Shown one piece after another: positions 17,801-25,898 of a stretch of DNA of 64,000 nucleotides (position 1 is its first letter; every line of letters starts with the position of its first letter). Source of the DNA: Fen-178 sp963722575. Lineage in GTDB: Bacteria > Acidobacteriota > Terriglobia > Bryobacterales > Bryobacteraceae. The notes beneath the pieces were generated by a model. That model saw only the letters and a program-made list of their open reading frames with translations, searched no databases and was not told the origin of the DNA. Location of the stretch: positions 682,001 through 746,000 of the forward strand of contig CAVRNR010000006.1 of assembly GCA_963722575.1 (NCBI GenBank), read 5' to 3'. Position numbers and translations under genes: made by a program.

Positions 17801-18104
17801 GCCCGCCAGCGGCCAGTGGGGCAATGCGGGCCGCGGCATCATCGAAGGCCCCGGATACATCATCTTCAGCCTGGGCCTTCAGAAAACGATTCACCTGGAA
17901 CGGATGGGCGCCATCACCGTGGTGGCATCCTTTCACAACATCCTGAATCACACCAACCTGGGCGAGCCGACGGGCGGCGGAACCCCGCTCGGCGGCCAGA
18001 CCACGGTGAACAACGTCAACGGCGGAGCCATCACCGGGACCGCCATCTTCCCGCCGGCCGGCTCGGCGCGGACGGGACAGTTGGGCCTGCGGTGGAGTTG
18101 GTAA
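14865..18104 (+). CDS. Oar-like TonB-dependent outer-membrane protein with carboxypeptidase-regulatory domain
   Basis: A 1079-residue protein: signal peptide (1-17, AFGAQA), carboxypeptidase-regulatory-like beta sandwich (~20-105; GTVTGLATDPSGGSVPNASVTL), plug-like region (~115-230, with VKVDGIETTFGNFGSP and GTVTTATKSGGNHFHG), then a beta-barrel ending in the aromatic C-terminus LGLRWSW. This architecture (CarbD_reg, plug, OmpA/Oar-type barrel) is greatly expanded in Acidobacteria and is taken to import large or polymeric substrates with TonB. There is no dedicated PUL partner next to it, so the ligand is unknown. The start lies 32 bp from the divergent PAP2 start. Confidence 0.88.
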   Translation: MRRALIVLFALAFGAQAQTPLGTVTGLATDPSGGSVPNASVTLTNQDTGVRRAASTNTSGAYSFPDLAPGVYKLEAAAKGFRPLATRGFAVEAYGTVRQDLKFEIAAESTEVLVAEAAPAAVEMDTPAVGSDLLARQIIEAPTNLRSIAKNSGDSGLISEIMPLTVPGVVQVGNGAKWLTPGAGATGIKVKVDGIETTFGNFGSPDNVSQPSVEAVQEFTANVLTTRAEFGGMGTVTTATKSGGNHFHGGLFWYVRNSATDARSTFSTTKPFQNLHNYGGTVSGPLERDRTFFFFDFDGMRGAAAYLFSPNVPTLAMRQGDFTGLAALKNPFTGATPYSGNTILARYLSPQALEMQSLFLPLPNFGAPSLTAANYRASFDGPEVHRTEEIKLDHSFTARNLAFLRYENRKDDYQIPGARSSLPPSAAGTSDNIRRVNFWTLGDVHTFRPNVVNEFRAGVVILVSASSSNLNGQDLMNQIGISGLPSRGYTNSLPYFSISGVTGNAINLLNPVNDGHAQIADNLSWIAGHHAMKFGVEEVSWFDDRFQPNTSGNPILGTYSFTGAFTGNAYADFLLGLPQSVTRMEPYQPQYIRFRDWAGYAQDDFRVTPRLTLMYGLRYEYNGPAYTLNDNIYSFDLATGKIVIPSDAAKQDISGLFPSATIPLETADQMGVGRSLRKGDYNNFAPRFGFAYRLDQAGKTAVRGGWGIYYVHYSGDIPVTMSAGPFSVTTVSTNSFTNGQPQFTLANPFAIPGSPGTLALGGIAPNLRNSYAQQYSLSIEREVARNVGLRISYIGSKGTQLAYRRDANQPAASTVPFVSTRRPYPQFANITYSDNGANMLYSGLRTQASKRFSGGLMFTSTWTWAKEISDIDDSGDFELNTSVEDSYDRRRDRGNVYSVPRHQWMSQALYELPGKGRLLGGWQLNMLCNLSTGNWFTPVFSGTAPANVNLTSFRPDLATGTIAMPRTQAEWFDRNAFVAPASGQWGNAGRGIIEGPGYIIFSLGLQKTIHLERMGAITVVASFHNILNHTNLGEPTGGGTPLGGQTTVNNVNGGAITGTAIFPPAGSARTGQLGLRWSW

Positions 18105-18145
18105 CCGTGTATTACACTACTCTCACACCTTCGCAGCCTGCGACG

Positions 18146-18216
18146 ATTCTGTGGGGCAGGCTTGCAGCCTGCGGCCGAGTGGTACTCGGCCTGCTTGCCT
18201 GTCTACCGACACTGCA
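18146..18216. repeat. Dispersed hairpin repeat (TGTGGGGCAGGC type)
   Basis: The region starts TGTGGGGCAGGCTTGCAGCC, a hairpin (GGCAGGCTTGCAGCCTGC), then GGCCGAGTGGTACTCGGCC, a second hairpin. Related copies lie at 19980-20045 and 34600-34800. It fills most of the gap between the TonB gene and the dehydrogenase gene. Confidence 0.7.
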
Positions 18217-18272
18217 TACCTTTGTTTGCGCCTCCGCTGCTCTGTCCCACTGCCGCACTAAAATGGTGACTG

Positions 18273-19634
18273 ATGATTGCATCCATTAATCCTGCCACCG
18301 GCGCGACAGTGCGCACATTCGAGCCACTTACGCAAAGCCAGATCGAGGACCGGCTGCGGCGCGCGGCGGCGGCCTACCAATCGTATCGCCGCACTTCGTT
18401 CGCCGACCGCGCGCGCTGGTTGAACGCGGCGGCCGACATCCTGGAATCGGAGAAGGACCGATTCGGCCGCGTCATGACGCTCGAGATGGGGAAGAACATC
18501 GGCGCGGCGCGGGCCGAAGCGGCTAAGTGCGCGGGCGCCTGCCGCTACTACGTGGAGCACGGCGAGCGGCTGCTGGCCGACGAGCCGGTGGAGGCCGGAG
18601 CCGGGCACAGCTTCATCCGGTACCAGCCCATCGGGCCGGTGCTGGCCGTCATGCCCTGGAACTTCCCGTTCTGGCAGGTGTTCCGGTTCGCGGCTCCGGC
18701 GCTGATGGCGGGCAACGTGGGGCTCCTGAAACATGCGTCCAACGTGCCGCAGTGCGCGCTCGCAATCGAGGACATCATTCGCCGCGCGGGGTTTCCGCCG
18801 GACGTGTTTCAGACGCTTCTGATCGGCTCCGCGCAGGTGGAGCGCGTCATCGGCGATGCGCGCGTGAAGGCCGTGACGCTCACCGGCAGCGAGCCGGCGG
18901 GCGCGCAAGTGGCCAGCCAGGCGGCGAGGCAGATCAAGAAGACGGTGCTGGAGCTGGGCGGCAGCGATCCCTTCATCGTGATGCCCAGCGCGGACCTCGA
19001 ACGCGCCGTGCGGATAGGCGTTGAGGCGCGCACCATCAACAACGGGCAGAGTTGCATTGCCGCCAAGCGCTTCATTGTGGACGCGCGGATTGCCGCGGAG
19101 TTCGAGCGGGCGTTGGTGGCGGGCATGGCGGCGCTCCGCATCGGCGACCCAATGGACGAGAACACGCAGCTAGGGCCGCTGGCCACGCCGGATATTCTCG
19201 AGGCGCTCGACCAGCAAGTGCGCCGGTCGGTGGCCATGGGCGCGCGCGTGCTCACCGGCGGGAAACGGCTCGACCGGCCGGGCAATTACTACGCGCCCAC
19301 GGTGCTGGCGGATGTGCCGAAGGACGCGCCCGCGTATGGCGAGGAGCTGTTCGGACCGGTGGCGGCCCTGTTTCGCGCGAATGGAATCGAAGAGGCCGTC
19401 CGGCTGGCGAACGGCACCGAGTTCGGCCTGGGCGCCAGCGCGTGGACTAACGACGAAGCCGAGCAGCGCCGGTTCATCGACGAGCTCGAAGCGGGAATGG
19501 TGTTCATCAACGGGATGGTGGCCTCCGACCCGCGCCTGCCCTTCGGCGGCGCCAAGCGGTCGGGGTACGGGCGCGAGCTGGGCGCCTACGGCATCCGCGA
19601 GTTCGTGAATGTGAAGACGGTGCGGGTGGCGTGA
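18273..19634 (+). CDS. gabD: NAD(P)-dependent succinate-semialdehyde dehydrogenase-type aldehyde dehydrogenase
   Basis: A 453-residue ALDH-superfamily protein. It has MPWNFPFWQVFRFAAPALMAGN, ELGGSDPFIV with the general base E227, NNGQSCIAAKRF with the nucleophile C261, and EELFGPVAALFR. The short N-terminus, the GQSCIAAKR form of the cysteine motif and MVASDPRLPFGGAKRSGYGRELG at the end match the GabD2/SSADH-like group that oxidises succinate semialdehyde to succinate; other short-chain aldehydes are possible. A TAAAAT hexamer at 18259-18264 lies 8 bp before the ATG and no Shine-Dalgarno is present, so the transcript may be leaderless. Neighbours give no pathway clue. Confidence 0.8.
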   Translation: MIASINPATGATVRTFEPLTQSQIEDRLRRAAAAYQSYRRTSFADRARWLNAAADILESEKDRFGRVMTLEMGKNIGAARAEAAKCAGACRYYVEHGERLLADEPVEAGAGHSFIRYQPIGPVLAVMPWNFPFWQVFRFAAPALMAGNVGLLKHASNVPQCALAIEDIIRRAGFPPDVFQTLLIGSAQVERVIGDARVKAVTLTGSEPAGAQVASQAARQIKKTVLELGGSDPFIVMPSADLERAVRIGVEARTINNGQSCIAAKRFIVDARIAAEFERALVAGMAALRIGDPMDENTQLGPLATPDILEALDQQVRRSVAMGARVLTGGKRLDRPGNYYAPTVLADVPKDAPAYGEELFGPVAALFRANGIEEAVRLANGTEFGLGASAWTNDEAEQRRFIDELEAGMVFINGMVASDPRLPFGGAKRSGYGRELGAYGIREFVNVKTVRVA

Positions 19635-19669
19635 TGCAAAGTGGTCGGAAACGTCGCATAATAGGGTCG

Positions 19670-19945
19670 ATGAGCGATCGCCTGACAATGGAGCGGCTGA
19701 CGCGCGGCCTCGCGCCGGGACGTGAGTTCGACATCGAGTTCTGGCAGGCACTCGGTCCCAGCCGCATTCTGGAGGCCGCATGGGATCTTACGATCACAGC
19801 CGCTTCAAGAAAAGGCATTCATGAAGATCAGCTCCGACTACAAAGATCTGTTGAGAAACTTAAACGCGGCCGGCGTGCGGTAACCGGCGAAGCGGGCGGC
19901 CGCAAGCACGCCCGCAGTCTGCGAAAACCCCGGAAGGGCGAATAG
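19670..19945 (+). CDS. Small hypothetical protein, antitoxin-like partner of a nucleotidyltransferase, altered C-terminus
   Basis: A 91-residue frame starting MSDRLTMERLTRGLAPGREFDIEFWQALG. The first ~65 residues (through LRLQRSVEKLKRG) resemble small proteins that I recall directly upstream of, and overlapping, minimal nucleotidyltransferase genes. After the point where that downstream gene is broken (about 19880) the frame continues into Arg/Gly/Lys-rich sequence that looks non-native, so the natural C-terminus has probably been replaced. CATAAT at 19657-19662 lies 7 bp before the ATG, again suggesting a leaderless mRNA. Its role is inferred from position only. Confidence 0.5.
   Translation: MSDRLTMERLTRGLAPGREFDIEFWQALGPSRILEAAWDLTITAASRKGIHEDQLRLQRSVEKLKRGRRAVTGEAGGRKHARSLRKPRKGE
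19821..19883 (+). pseudogene. Truncated nucleotidyltransferase gene, 5' end only
   Basis: An ATG inside the preceding gene opens the frame MKISSDYKDLLRNLNAAGVR and then hits a stop. This is the typical N-terminus of small nucleotidyltransferases, where VRYLVVGGYAV would follow. Homology stops within the Tyr codon of VRY, and the following DNA is repeat-like. It is read as a deletion that removed ~90% of the gene, leaving the 20-codon head. Confidence 0.5.
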
Positions 19946-19979
19946 TTTTCAGCCTCCGGCTTGCGATCAGTCTGCGGAC

Positions 19980-20045
19980 GCGCGGTTGGCAGGCGAAAGC
20001 GCCTGCCCCACAACATAGCCGCGACCAAATGTGGGGCGGACGCCT
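19980..20045. repeat. Dispersed hairpin repeat
   Basis: Two hairpins: GGCAGGCGAAAGCGCCTGCC followed by CCACA, then TGTGGGGCGGACGCC with CGTCCGCGCC. It is the same family as 18146-18216 and lies downstream of the truncated nucleotidyltransferase gene. The stretch 19946-20141 contains no gene. Confidence 0.65.
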
Positions 20046-20141
20046 CGTCCGCGCCGGACCCCCTAGCCCGGCTCTTCCGTCGTCGGAACAGGCCGGCCAG
20101 GGGCTCAATCGTCGCAGGCTGCCGAGGATTGAATCAGGGCG

Positions 20142-22010
20142 CTACCACTGTGCCAAAGCCAGCAGCGGGAAGTAATCTCGATACATGCCGTAGGTGAGGT
20201 AGAAAACATTGGGGAAGCCGGTGCCGGTAGTGGCTTGCTCGGACCATGTTCCGTCGGCCCGCTGGCGATCAAGCAGGAACTGGATGCCGCGCCGGACGGC
20301 GGCGCCCTCGCGGCCGCCGGCGGCCAGCAGGCCCAGAACGGCCCACGCGGTCTGCGACGGGCAGCTCGACGCGGCAACGAAGCTCTCGCGGTCGTAACTG
20401 GCGCAGGATTCGCCCCAGCCGCCATCGGGGCACTGGATGGTGCGCAACCACTGTGCGGCTTTGGCGATGGCGTCCTTGGCTTCCGGCGCGCCGCTGGCCG
20501 CCAGGCCGCGCAGGGCGAGGAACGATCCGTAAATATAGTTCACGCCCCAACGGCCGTACCAGCTTCCATCTTTTTCCTGCGCCCCGAGCAGGTAAGCCAC
20601 GCCGCGGCGCACGGCCTCGTGGCCCGCCATGCCGCGGCGGCAGAGCGATTCCAGCACGCGCCCGGTGATGTCCGGGCAGGTGGGGTCGAGCATGGCGTTG
20701 TGGTCGGCAAAGGGCACCTCGTTGAGGAGCGCCCAATCGTTATCGACGTCGAATGCCGCCCAGCCGCCGTCGCCCGATTGCATGGCGAGCAGCCAGTTGA
20801 TGGCGCGGCGCTCGGCGGCGGCCTGCGCCGCGGCGTTCGACGCTTTGGCGTGGACGAGCGCCAGCAGCACCATGGCGGTGTCGTCGATATCGGGGTAGAA
20901 CTCGTTGGCGAATTCGAACGCCCAGCCGGAGGGTTCGGTGTCCGGCCGCTTGACCGACCAGTCGCCCTTGCGGCGGACTTCCTTGCTGACGATCCAGTCG
21001 GCGGCGCGCGTCAGGCGGGCGTCGTCCTTGATGCCGGCTTCCCCCAGTGCGAAGGCGGAGATGGCGGTATCCCAGATGGGCGAGACGCAGGGCTGGAAGA
21101 CAAATCGGTCCCCGGTGTCGATGAGCAGCGATTCGAAATGGCGAATGGCTTCGACCAGGTCGGGGTGGTCCTTGGGATAGCCCAGCGCGTCCAGCGCCAT
21201 GATGAAGTACATCATGGCGGGGTAGATGGCGCCCAGGCCTTCGGTGTGGCGCGTGCGGTCGAGAATCCAGTGCTCGGCCTCGCGGATGGCGACGTTGCGG
21301 ATGCGCTCGGGACCGCGCTTTTCCCAGAGCTTGAAGACGCGGTCGAGTTGGAGAAACAGCAACGAAAGGCCCTTCCCCTTGGGAAGCGCGAGGCTGGCGC
21401 CGGGCAGCAGGAGTTCGTCGAGGGTGAAGCCCGCGGGCGCGCGGCGGTCCGAGCCGCGGGCCTGCACAATGGAGAGCGGCACCAGAATCGAGCGCGTCCA
21501 CGAGGACATTTCGTAGAGCACGTTGCCGGGCAACATCACGATTTCCGGCGGGATGGAGGGCACGTTCTCGCGGGGATAGAGCCCGAAAAGGCTGAGGTTG
21601 ATCTTCACGTAGCTGTTGGCGGCTTGCAGGCCGCCCAGGGTCAGGATGCGCGCCCGCGCCCAGCGCAGCGGATCGCTGTCGGCGCCGATGCCGGCCAGTT
21701 TGAGAGCGCAGTAGGCTTTCACCGTGGCGCTGACATCGGCGGGCCCGCCGGTGTAGATATTGAAGCCGCCATCGGGCAACTGCCGCTCGAGGATGGAGCG
21801 GGCGGCCTTCTGGATGCGCACCGAGGTGGGCGGATTCCACCCGTGGTCTTCCGGCTGGTGCAGGAAAAGTTGCAGCAGGATGTAGTCGGATTCCAGCGTG
21901 GAGTCGGCGGTCAGCTCGCCGCACCAAAATCCCTCGGGTGCCTGCTGGGAAAACAGGGCTTTGGAAGAGCGCTGAAGCGCGGCGGCGATCTGGTGCGCGG
22001 AGGACGGCAT
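20142..22010 (-). CDS. shc: Squalene-hopene cyclase
   Basis: A 622-residue triterpene cyclase that converts squalene to hopene/hopanol at the inner membrane, the core step of hopanoid synthesis. The catalytic DxDD is D374-I-D376-D377 in FYPDIDDTAM, which is also where it lies in the well-studied Alicyclobacillus enzyme. Several QW repeats are visible (QLPDGGFNIYTGG, QSGDGGWAAFDVDN, QCPDGGWGESCASY, QRADGTWSEQ), as is the C-terminal GTGFPNVFYLTYGMYRDYFPLLAL. ATG 22010 with GGAG upstream is preferred to the TTG at 22058. It diverges from yceH with 36 bp between starts. No other hopanoid genes lie next to it. Confidence 0.95.
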   Translation of the reverse strand: MPSSAHQIAAALQRSSKALFSQQAPEGFWCGELTADSTLESDYILLQLFLHQPEDHGWNPPTSVRIQKAARSILERQLPDGGFNIYTGGPADVSATVKAYCALKLAGIGADSDPLRWARARILTLGGLQAANSYVKINLSLFGLYPRENVPSIPPEIVMLPGNVLYEMSSWTRSILVPLSIVQARGSDRRAPAGFTLDELLLPGASLALPKGKGLSLLFLQLDRVFKLWEKRGPERIRNVAIREAEHWILDRTRHTEGLGAIYPAMMYFIMALDALGYPKDHPDLVEAIRHFESLLIDTGDRFVFQPCVSPIWDTAISAFALGEAGIKDDARLTRAADWIVSKEVRRKGDWSVKRPDTEPSGWAFEFANEFYPDIDDTAMVLLALVHAKASNAAAQAAAERRAINWLLAMQSGDGGWAAFDVDNDWALLNEVPFADHNAMLDPTCPDITGRVLESLCRRGMAGHEAVRRGVAYLLGAQEKDGSWYGRWGVNYIYGSFLALRGLAASGAPEAKDAIAKAAQWLRTIQCPDGGWGESCASYDRESFVAASSCPSQTAWAVLGLLAAGGREGAAVRRGIQFLLDRQRADGTWSEQATTGTGFPNVFYLTYGMYRDYFPLLALAQW

Positions 22011-22046
22011 GGCCGATTCTCCATGGTAACAACGTACACTGGGAAT

Positions 22047-22667
22047 ATGGATTGGCAACTGGAAGCCGCCGAGGCGCGCGTGCTCGGCGCACTACTGGAA
22101 AAAGAGATCGCCACGCCGGATTACTATCCGCTTTCCTTGAACGCGCTGGTGAACGCCTGCAACCAGAAATCCAACCGCGAGCCGGTGGTTTCCTATGACG
22201 AGGCGACAGTGGAAACCGCGCTCGAGGGGTTGCGCGCGAAGGGCCTGGCGGTGCGGATGATAGGCGGAGACAGCCGCGTGCCGAAACACGGCCAGCGTTT
22301 CACCGAGAAGTTCAACCTGGGAAGGCGCGAGGCGGCGGTGCTGTGCGTGTTGATGCTCCGCGGTCCGCAGACCGTGAGGGAGCTGCGCGGCCGCAGCGAG
22401 CGGCTCTACCAGTTCGAGGATCTGGAGGGGGTGGAAAGCACTCTGAACCGGCTGGCGGAGATGGGTTACGTGAAGAAACTGCCGCGCCAGGCGGGTTACA
22501 AGGAACAGCGCTGGGCGCAGCTTCTGGCCGGGGACGTTGAGGTGGCGGAGGAGGCGGCGCCAACCGCCGAGCGGGGGCCGTCGGACCGCGAGCGCCTCGC
22601 GGCGCTCGAGCGCCAGGTGGCCGACTTGAAGCGGGCGTTCGACGAGTTTCGAAGCAGCTTCGAGTGA
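22047..22667 (+). CDS. YceH family (DUF480) protein
   Basis: A 206-residue protein starting MDWQLEAAEARVLGALLEKEIATPDYYPLSLNAL, the highly conserved N-terminus of the YceH/DUF480 family, with ACNQKSNREPVVSYDEATV following. Two winged-helix domains are expected (residues ~5-85 and ~90-160), and the C-terminal ~35 residues form a coiled coil (RERLAALERQVADLKRAFDEF). The molecular role is unknown. TACACT at 22035-22040 is 6 bp before the ATG and no Shine-Dalgarno is present: likely leaderless. It diverges from squalene-hopene cyclase. Confidence 0.9.
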   Translation: MDWQLEAAEARVLGALLEKEIATPDYYPLSLNALVNACNQKSNREPVVSYDEATVETALEGLRAKGLAVRMIGGDSRVPKHGQRFTEKFNLGRREAAVLCVLMLRGPQTVRELRGRSERLYQFEDLEGVESTLNRLAEMGYVKKLPRQAGYKEQRWAQLLAGDVEVAEEAAPTAERGPSDRERLAALERQVADLKRAFDEFRSSFE

Positions 22668-22780
22668 GTGCCTGCCGCGCGGCTCGGCATGTGCTGTTCA
22701 GCACCGAAAGAAACGGCTCCGATTATACCGTTCGAGTTATGCTTGTTGTTGGTCCGGAAGGACCGAGAGGGACAACGAGT

Positions 22781-25700
22781 ATGCCATACGAACGGTCTTC
22801 GGTTGTACGCCTGGCGCGTGCGTTTCGGGCAGTAACGGCGCTCGCGATAATTTCGACCGCGGCCGCGTCGCCCCGCCCCGAAACGAAGCTCCTGAACGTG
22901 CCATTGAGTTTCGAGCCGAACCAGGGGCAGGCAGCCTCCACGGTTCAGTTTCTCTCGCGTGGTTCCGGCTACGCGCTCTTCCTCGCTCCGGGCCAGGTGG
23001 TCCTGAACCTGGAGCGGCCACAGCCGGCATCGGCGGACACCCTGCGCATGAGCCTGATCGGGGCAAATGCCAAGGCCAACGCAGTAGGAATGTCCCCCCA
23101 GCCCGGCGTGGTGAGCTACTTCATCGGCAACGACCCGAAGAACTGGCGCTCCGGCATCCCCACCTATGGCAAGGTCAGCTATCCCCAGATCTACCCCGGC
23201 GTGGATCTGGTCTTTTACGGCAATCAGCGCCAGTTGGAGTACGATTTCGTCGTCGCCCCCGGCGCCGACCCCGGCCGCATCGCCTGGCGCATCGACGGCG
23301 CCCGCGCCCGCGTCGACGCCGACGGCAACCTGATGCTGAGCGCGGCCAACGGTCCGGCCAGCTTCAAGAAGCCGGTGTTGTACCAACTGGATGGAGACAA
23401 GAAGACCAGCGTCGAAGGATCGTTTGCCGTAGCCGGGAACCAGGTGCGCTTCCGGCTCGGCAGCTACGACCATTCCAGGGCGCTGATCATCGACCCGGTG
23501 CTCAGCTATGCCAGCTATCTTGCCGGGACCGGCACCGATCACATAGGCTGGACCACCGGACCCGGTATCAGTACGCCCGGCACCTCGCAGGGTCTCGCGG
23601 TGGACAGCGCGGGTAGCGTGTATGTGGCGGGCGACACCTACTCGATCGACTTCCCGACGAAGAACCCTTTGGAAAGCGCGCCTCCGGCAAAAGTGGCGGG
23701 CGTCAGTCCCGGGCAATGGCCTTCGGCTTTTGTAACCAAATTCAGTCCGGATGGCAGCTCGTTGGTTTATTCCACCTATTTGGGCGGCAACAACTATGAC
23801 TACATCTACGCCATAGCGGTGGACTCCAGTGGCGGTGCCTACGTGACCGGTCAGACTAACTCGACCACTTTCCCGACAACCCCCGGAGCGTATCAGACAG
23901 TCTGCTCCCCATTTTCCGACAACACAGGGGTGCACTCGAATTGCAACTCCTCTGACACGTCCGCATTTGTGACCAAGCTGAATTCCACTGGAACGGGCAT
24001 TGTCTACTCGACATTTCTTGGCGGGTACGGGAATTGGTCGTACGGAACCGCCATCGCCGTGGATGGCGCCGGCCGCGCCTACATTGCCGGCAACGAGGAC
24101 GATATTTACTCCACTGGCATCTCCGGCTCCCCTGTCTATCCCGGCTTTCCCACCACCAGCGGAGCGGTAATCGGTGGAACCCAACCTCTCGGAGGCGACC
24201 CCCAATTCGCTTTCGTCGCGGCGTTCGATCCCACCGGCGCGAAACTGCTTTATTCCACTCTTTTCGGCGACCAGAATTTCAAGTGCATCATTGGTTGCGG
24301 CGGCGATACCTATGCCACCGGGATCGCGGTGGATCAAAGCGGCTACTTCTATCTGGTCGGCCAAACCACGGCCAGCACCCTGCCGACGACCGCCGGCGTC
24401 ATTCAGCCAACCGGTGTTCCTTTGGGCAACCCCGCAAACGCGTTGCAAACCTGGCGCGGCTTCGTCGCCAAGTTCAATCCGGTCACTTCCCCCGGTGGAG
24501 TCTTGCTGGCCTACTCCACCTACCTTGGCGGGAAAACCGGGAATACAGGCGACTACATCAGCGGCATCACCGTCGACAGCGCCAGCAATGCCTATATCGT
24601 CGGATATACCAATTCCTCGGATTTTCCCGTCACGAAAGGCGTTTACGGCCCCGTCTGCGGCGTGAACGGGGGAGGCTGCGCGGCAGCCCACGTGACCAAG
24701 CTGAATCCCACCGGCACCGCCATCCTCTGGTCCACCTATGTGGGCGGCAGCAAGGCCGATGGCAGCGACGCGTTATTCTTTACCGGCCCCATTCAATTGG
24801 ATGGCAAGGGGAACGTCTATATCATGGGGCAAGCCGGACAGACTTTCCCACTGATCAATCCCGTGGAGCCGGCCGGAACCGGCGGGGCCATGGAACTGAC
24901 TGTGGCCGAGCTTGACCCCGCGGGCGCGAACCTGCTGTTCTCCACGCGCATCGGATCGTCCGGAGGGGCCGTCAACTCGAATCCAGCCGGGCTGGCAGTC
25001 GATTCCTCCGGCAACATCTATCTCGCCGGCAATACCATCGGCCCGGGCCTGATCACCACTCCCGGCGCGTTCCAGACGACCGCCAGTAACAGCCCCTGCT
25101 GCTACCACGGTTTTGTCGCTAGGATGGCATCAACCCCTCCGCTGATCTCGTCGGTTACCGACGGTGCGGGCTACCAACAGGGCATCTCCCCCGGCGCCTG
25201 GATTTCCATCTTCGGCACCAACCTGGCATATACCTCGCGGGGGTGGCTGAGCAGCGAAATTGTCGGCGGCAAGCTGCCCACCCTGTTGGATGGAGTCAGC
25301 GTGACCATCGACGGCAAACTGGCAGCGGTGGCCTACATCAGCCCCCTCCAGCTCAACGTGCAGGTGCCGGATGATACCGCTACCGGACTTGTCCCGGTGG
25401 CGGTGACCACTCCGCAAGGAACGGCCACGGCCACCGTCACAATGCAGACTTTCTCCCCCGGTCTGTTCATGTACCAGGCTGCGAACGCCAGATATGTGGC
25501 CGCGCAGCACGCGGACTATTCCATTGTGGGGCCACCCGGCTTGTATCCGGGAGCATCCAGCCCGGCGAAACCCGGCGAAGTGATTATCCTGTACACCACC
25601 GGGTTCGGGCCAACGTCTCCGCCCACTCCCTCCGGGCAGGTGGTCACCAGTGCGGCGCCGGTCGTTAACCTCTCCGCCATCAGTATGACGATTGGGGGCC

Positions 25701-25861
25701 TGCCGGCACAGGTTCAGTGGGCCGGAATCACCATGGCCGGCGTGTGGCAACTGAATGTCCAGGTCCCGCCCGGTGCTCCCACTGGCAACGCGGCCGTCGT
25801 GGCGCAGATCGGCGGCAAGAGCACCCAGGCCGGCGCATTCGTAACGGTCCAGGGACCATAA
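22781..25861 (+). CDS. Secreted SBBP-repeat protein with TIGR03437 C-terminal domain (copy 1)
   Basis: A 1026-residue protein. ATG 22781 (MPYERSSVVRLARAFRAVTALAI) is chosen because the paralogue at 25899 starts at the equivalent place. After a signal-like segment, an N-terminal domain (SFEPNQGQAASTVQFLSRGSGYALFL; DUF7948-like) precedes six or more SBBP beta-propeller repeats marked by GxxxDxxxGIAVDSxG-type units with STYLGG, then a ~220-residue TIGR03437 domain (PGAWISIFGTNLA ... GGLPAQVQWAG ... NLNVQVP-like) typical of Acidobacteria. Probably an extracellular or surface adhesive protein; no enzymatic motif is seen. Tandem with the next gene, 37 bp apart. Confidence 0.85.
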   Translation: MPYERSSVVRLARAFRAVTALAIISTAAASPRPETKLLNVPLSFEPNQGQAASTVQFLSRGSGYALFLAPGQVVLNLERPQPASADTLRMSLIGANAKANAVGMSPQPGVVSYFIGNDPKNWRSGIPTYGKVSYPQIYPGVDLVFYGNQRQLEYDFVVAPGADPGRIAWRIDGARARVDADGNLMLSAANGPASFKKPVLYQLDGDKKTSVEGSFAVAGNQVRFRLGSYDHSRALIIDPVLSYASYLAGTGTDHIGWTTGPGISTPGTSQGLAVDSAGSVYVAGDTYSIDFPTKNPLESAPPAKVAGVSPGQWPSAFVTKFSPDGSSLVYSTYLGGNNYDYIYAIAVDSSGGAYVTGQTNSTTFPTTPGAYQTVCSPFSDNTGVHSNCNSSDTSAFVTKLNSTGTGIVYSTFLGGYGNWSYGTAIAVDGAGRAYIAGNEDDIYSTGISGSPVYPGFPTTSGAVIGGTQPLGGDPQFAFVAAFDPTGAKLLYSTLFGDQNFKCIIGCGGDTYATGIAVDQSGYFYLVGQTTASTLPTTAGVIQPTGVPLGNPANALQTWRGFVAKFNPVTSPGGVLLAYSTYLGGKTGNTGDYISGITVDSASNAYIVGYTNSSDFPVTKGVYGPVCGVNGGGCAAAHVTKLNPTGTAILWSTYVGGSKADGSDALFFTGPIQLDGKGNVYIMGQAGQTFPLINPVEPAGTGGAMELTVAELDPAGANLLFSTRIGSSGGAVNSNPAGLAVDSSGNIYLAGNTIGPGLITTPGAFQTTASNSPCCYHGFVARMASTPPLISSVTDGAGYQQGISPGAWISIFGTNLAYTSRGWLSSEIVGGKLPTLLDGVSVTIDGKLAAVAYISPLQLNVQVPDDTATGLVPVAVTTPQGTATATVTMQTFSPGLFMYQAANARYVAAQHADYSIVGPPGLYPGASSPAKPGEVIILYTTGFGPTSPPTPSGQVVTSAAPVVNLSAISMTIGGLPAQVQWAGITMAGVWQLNVQVPPGAPTGNAAVVAQIGGKSTQAGAFVTVQGP
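25190..25861 (+). repeat. 3' segment almost identical to that of the neighbouring paralogue
   Basis: This ~670-bp segment encodes the TIGR03437 domain and matches 28309-28979 with roughly 28 differences by eye, while the middles of the two genes are clearly more divergent. It is a direct repeat ~3.1 kb apart and suggests recent gene conversion. Confidence 0.8.
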
Positions 25862-25898
25862 GGCAACTCGTCTCGCGGCATTCTGGAGGACAGAGAGT

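Noticed and set aside
20235..22046. N-terminal extension of YceH antisense to squalene-hopene cyclase
   Set aside because: The extension lacks any recognisable domain and overlaps the whole cyclase gene; the YceH N-terminus begins at 22047.
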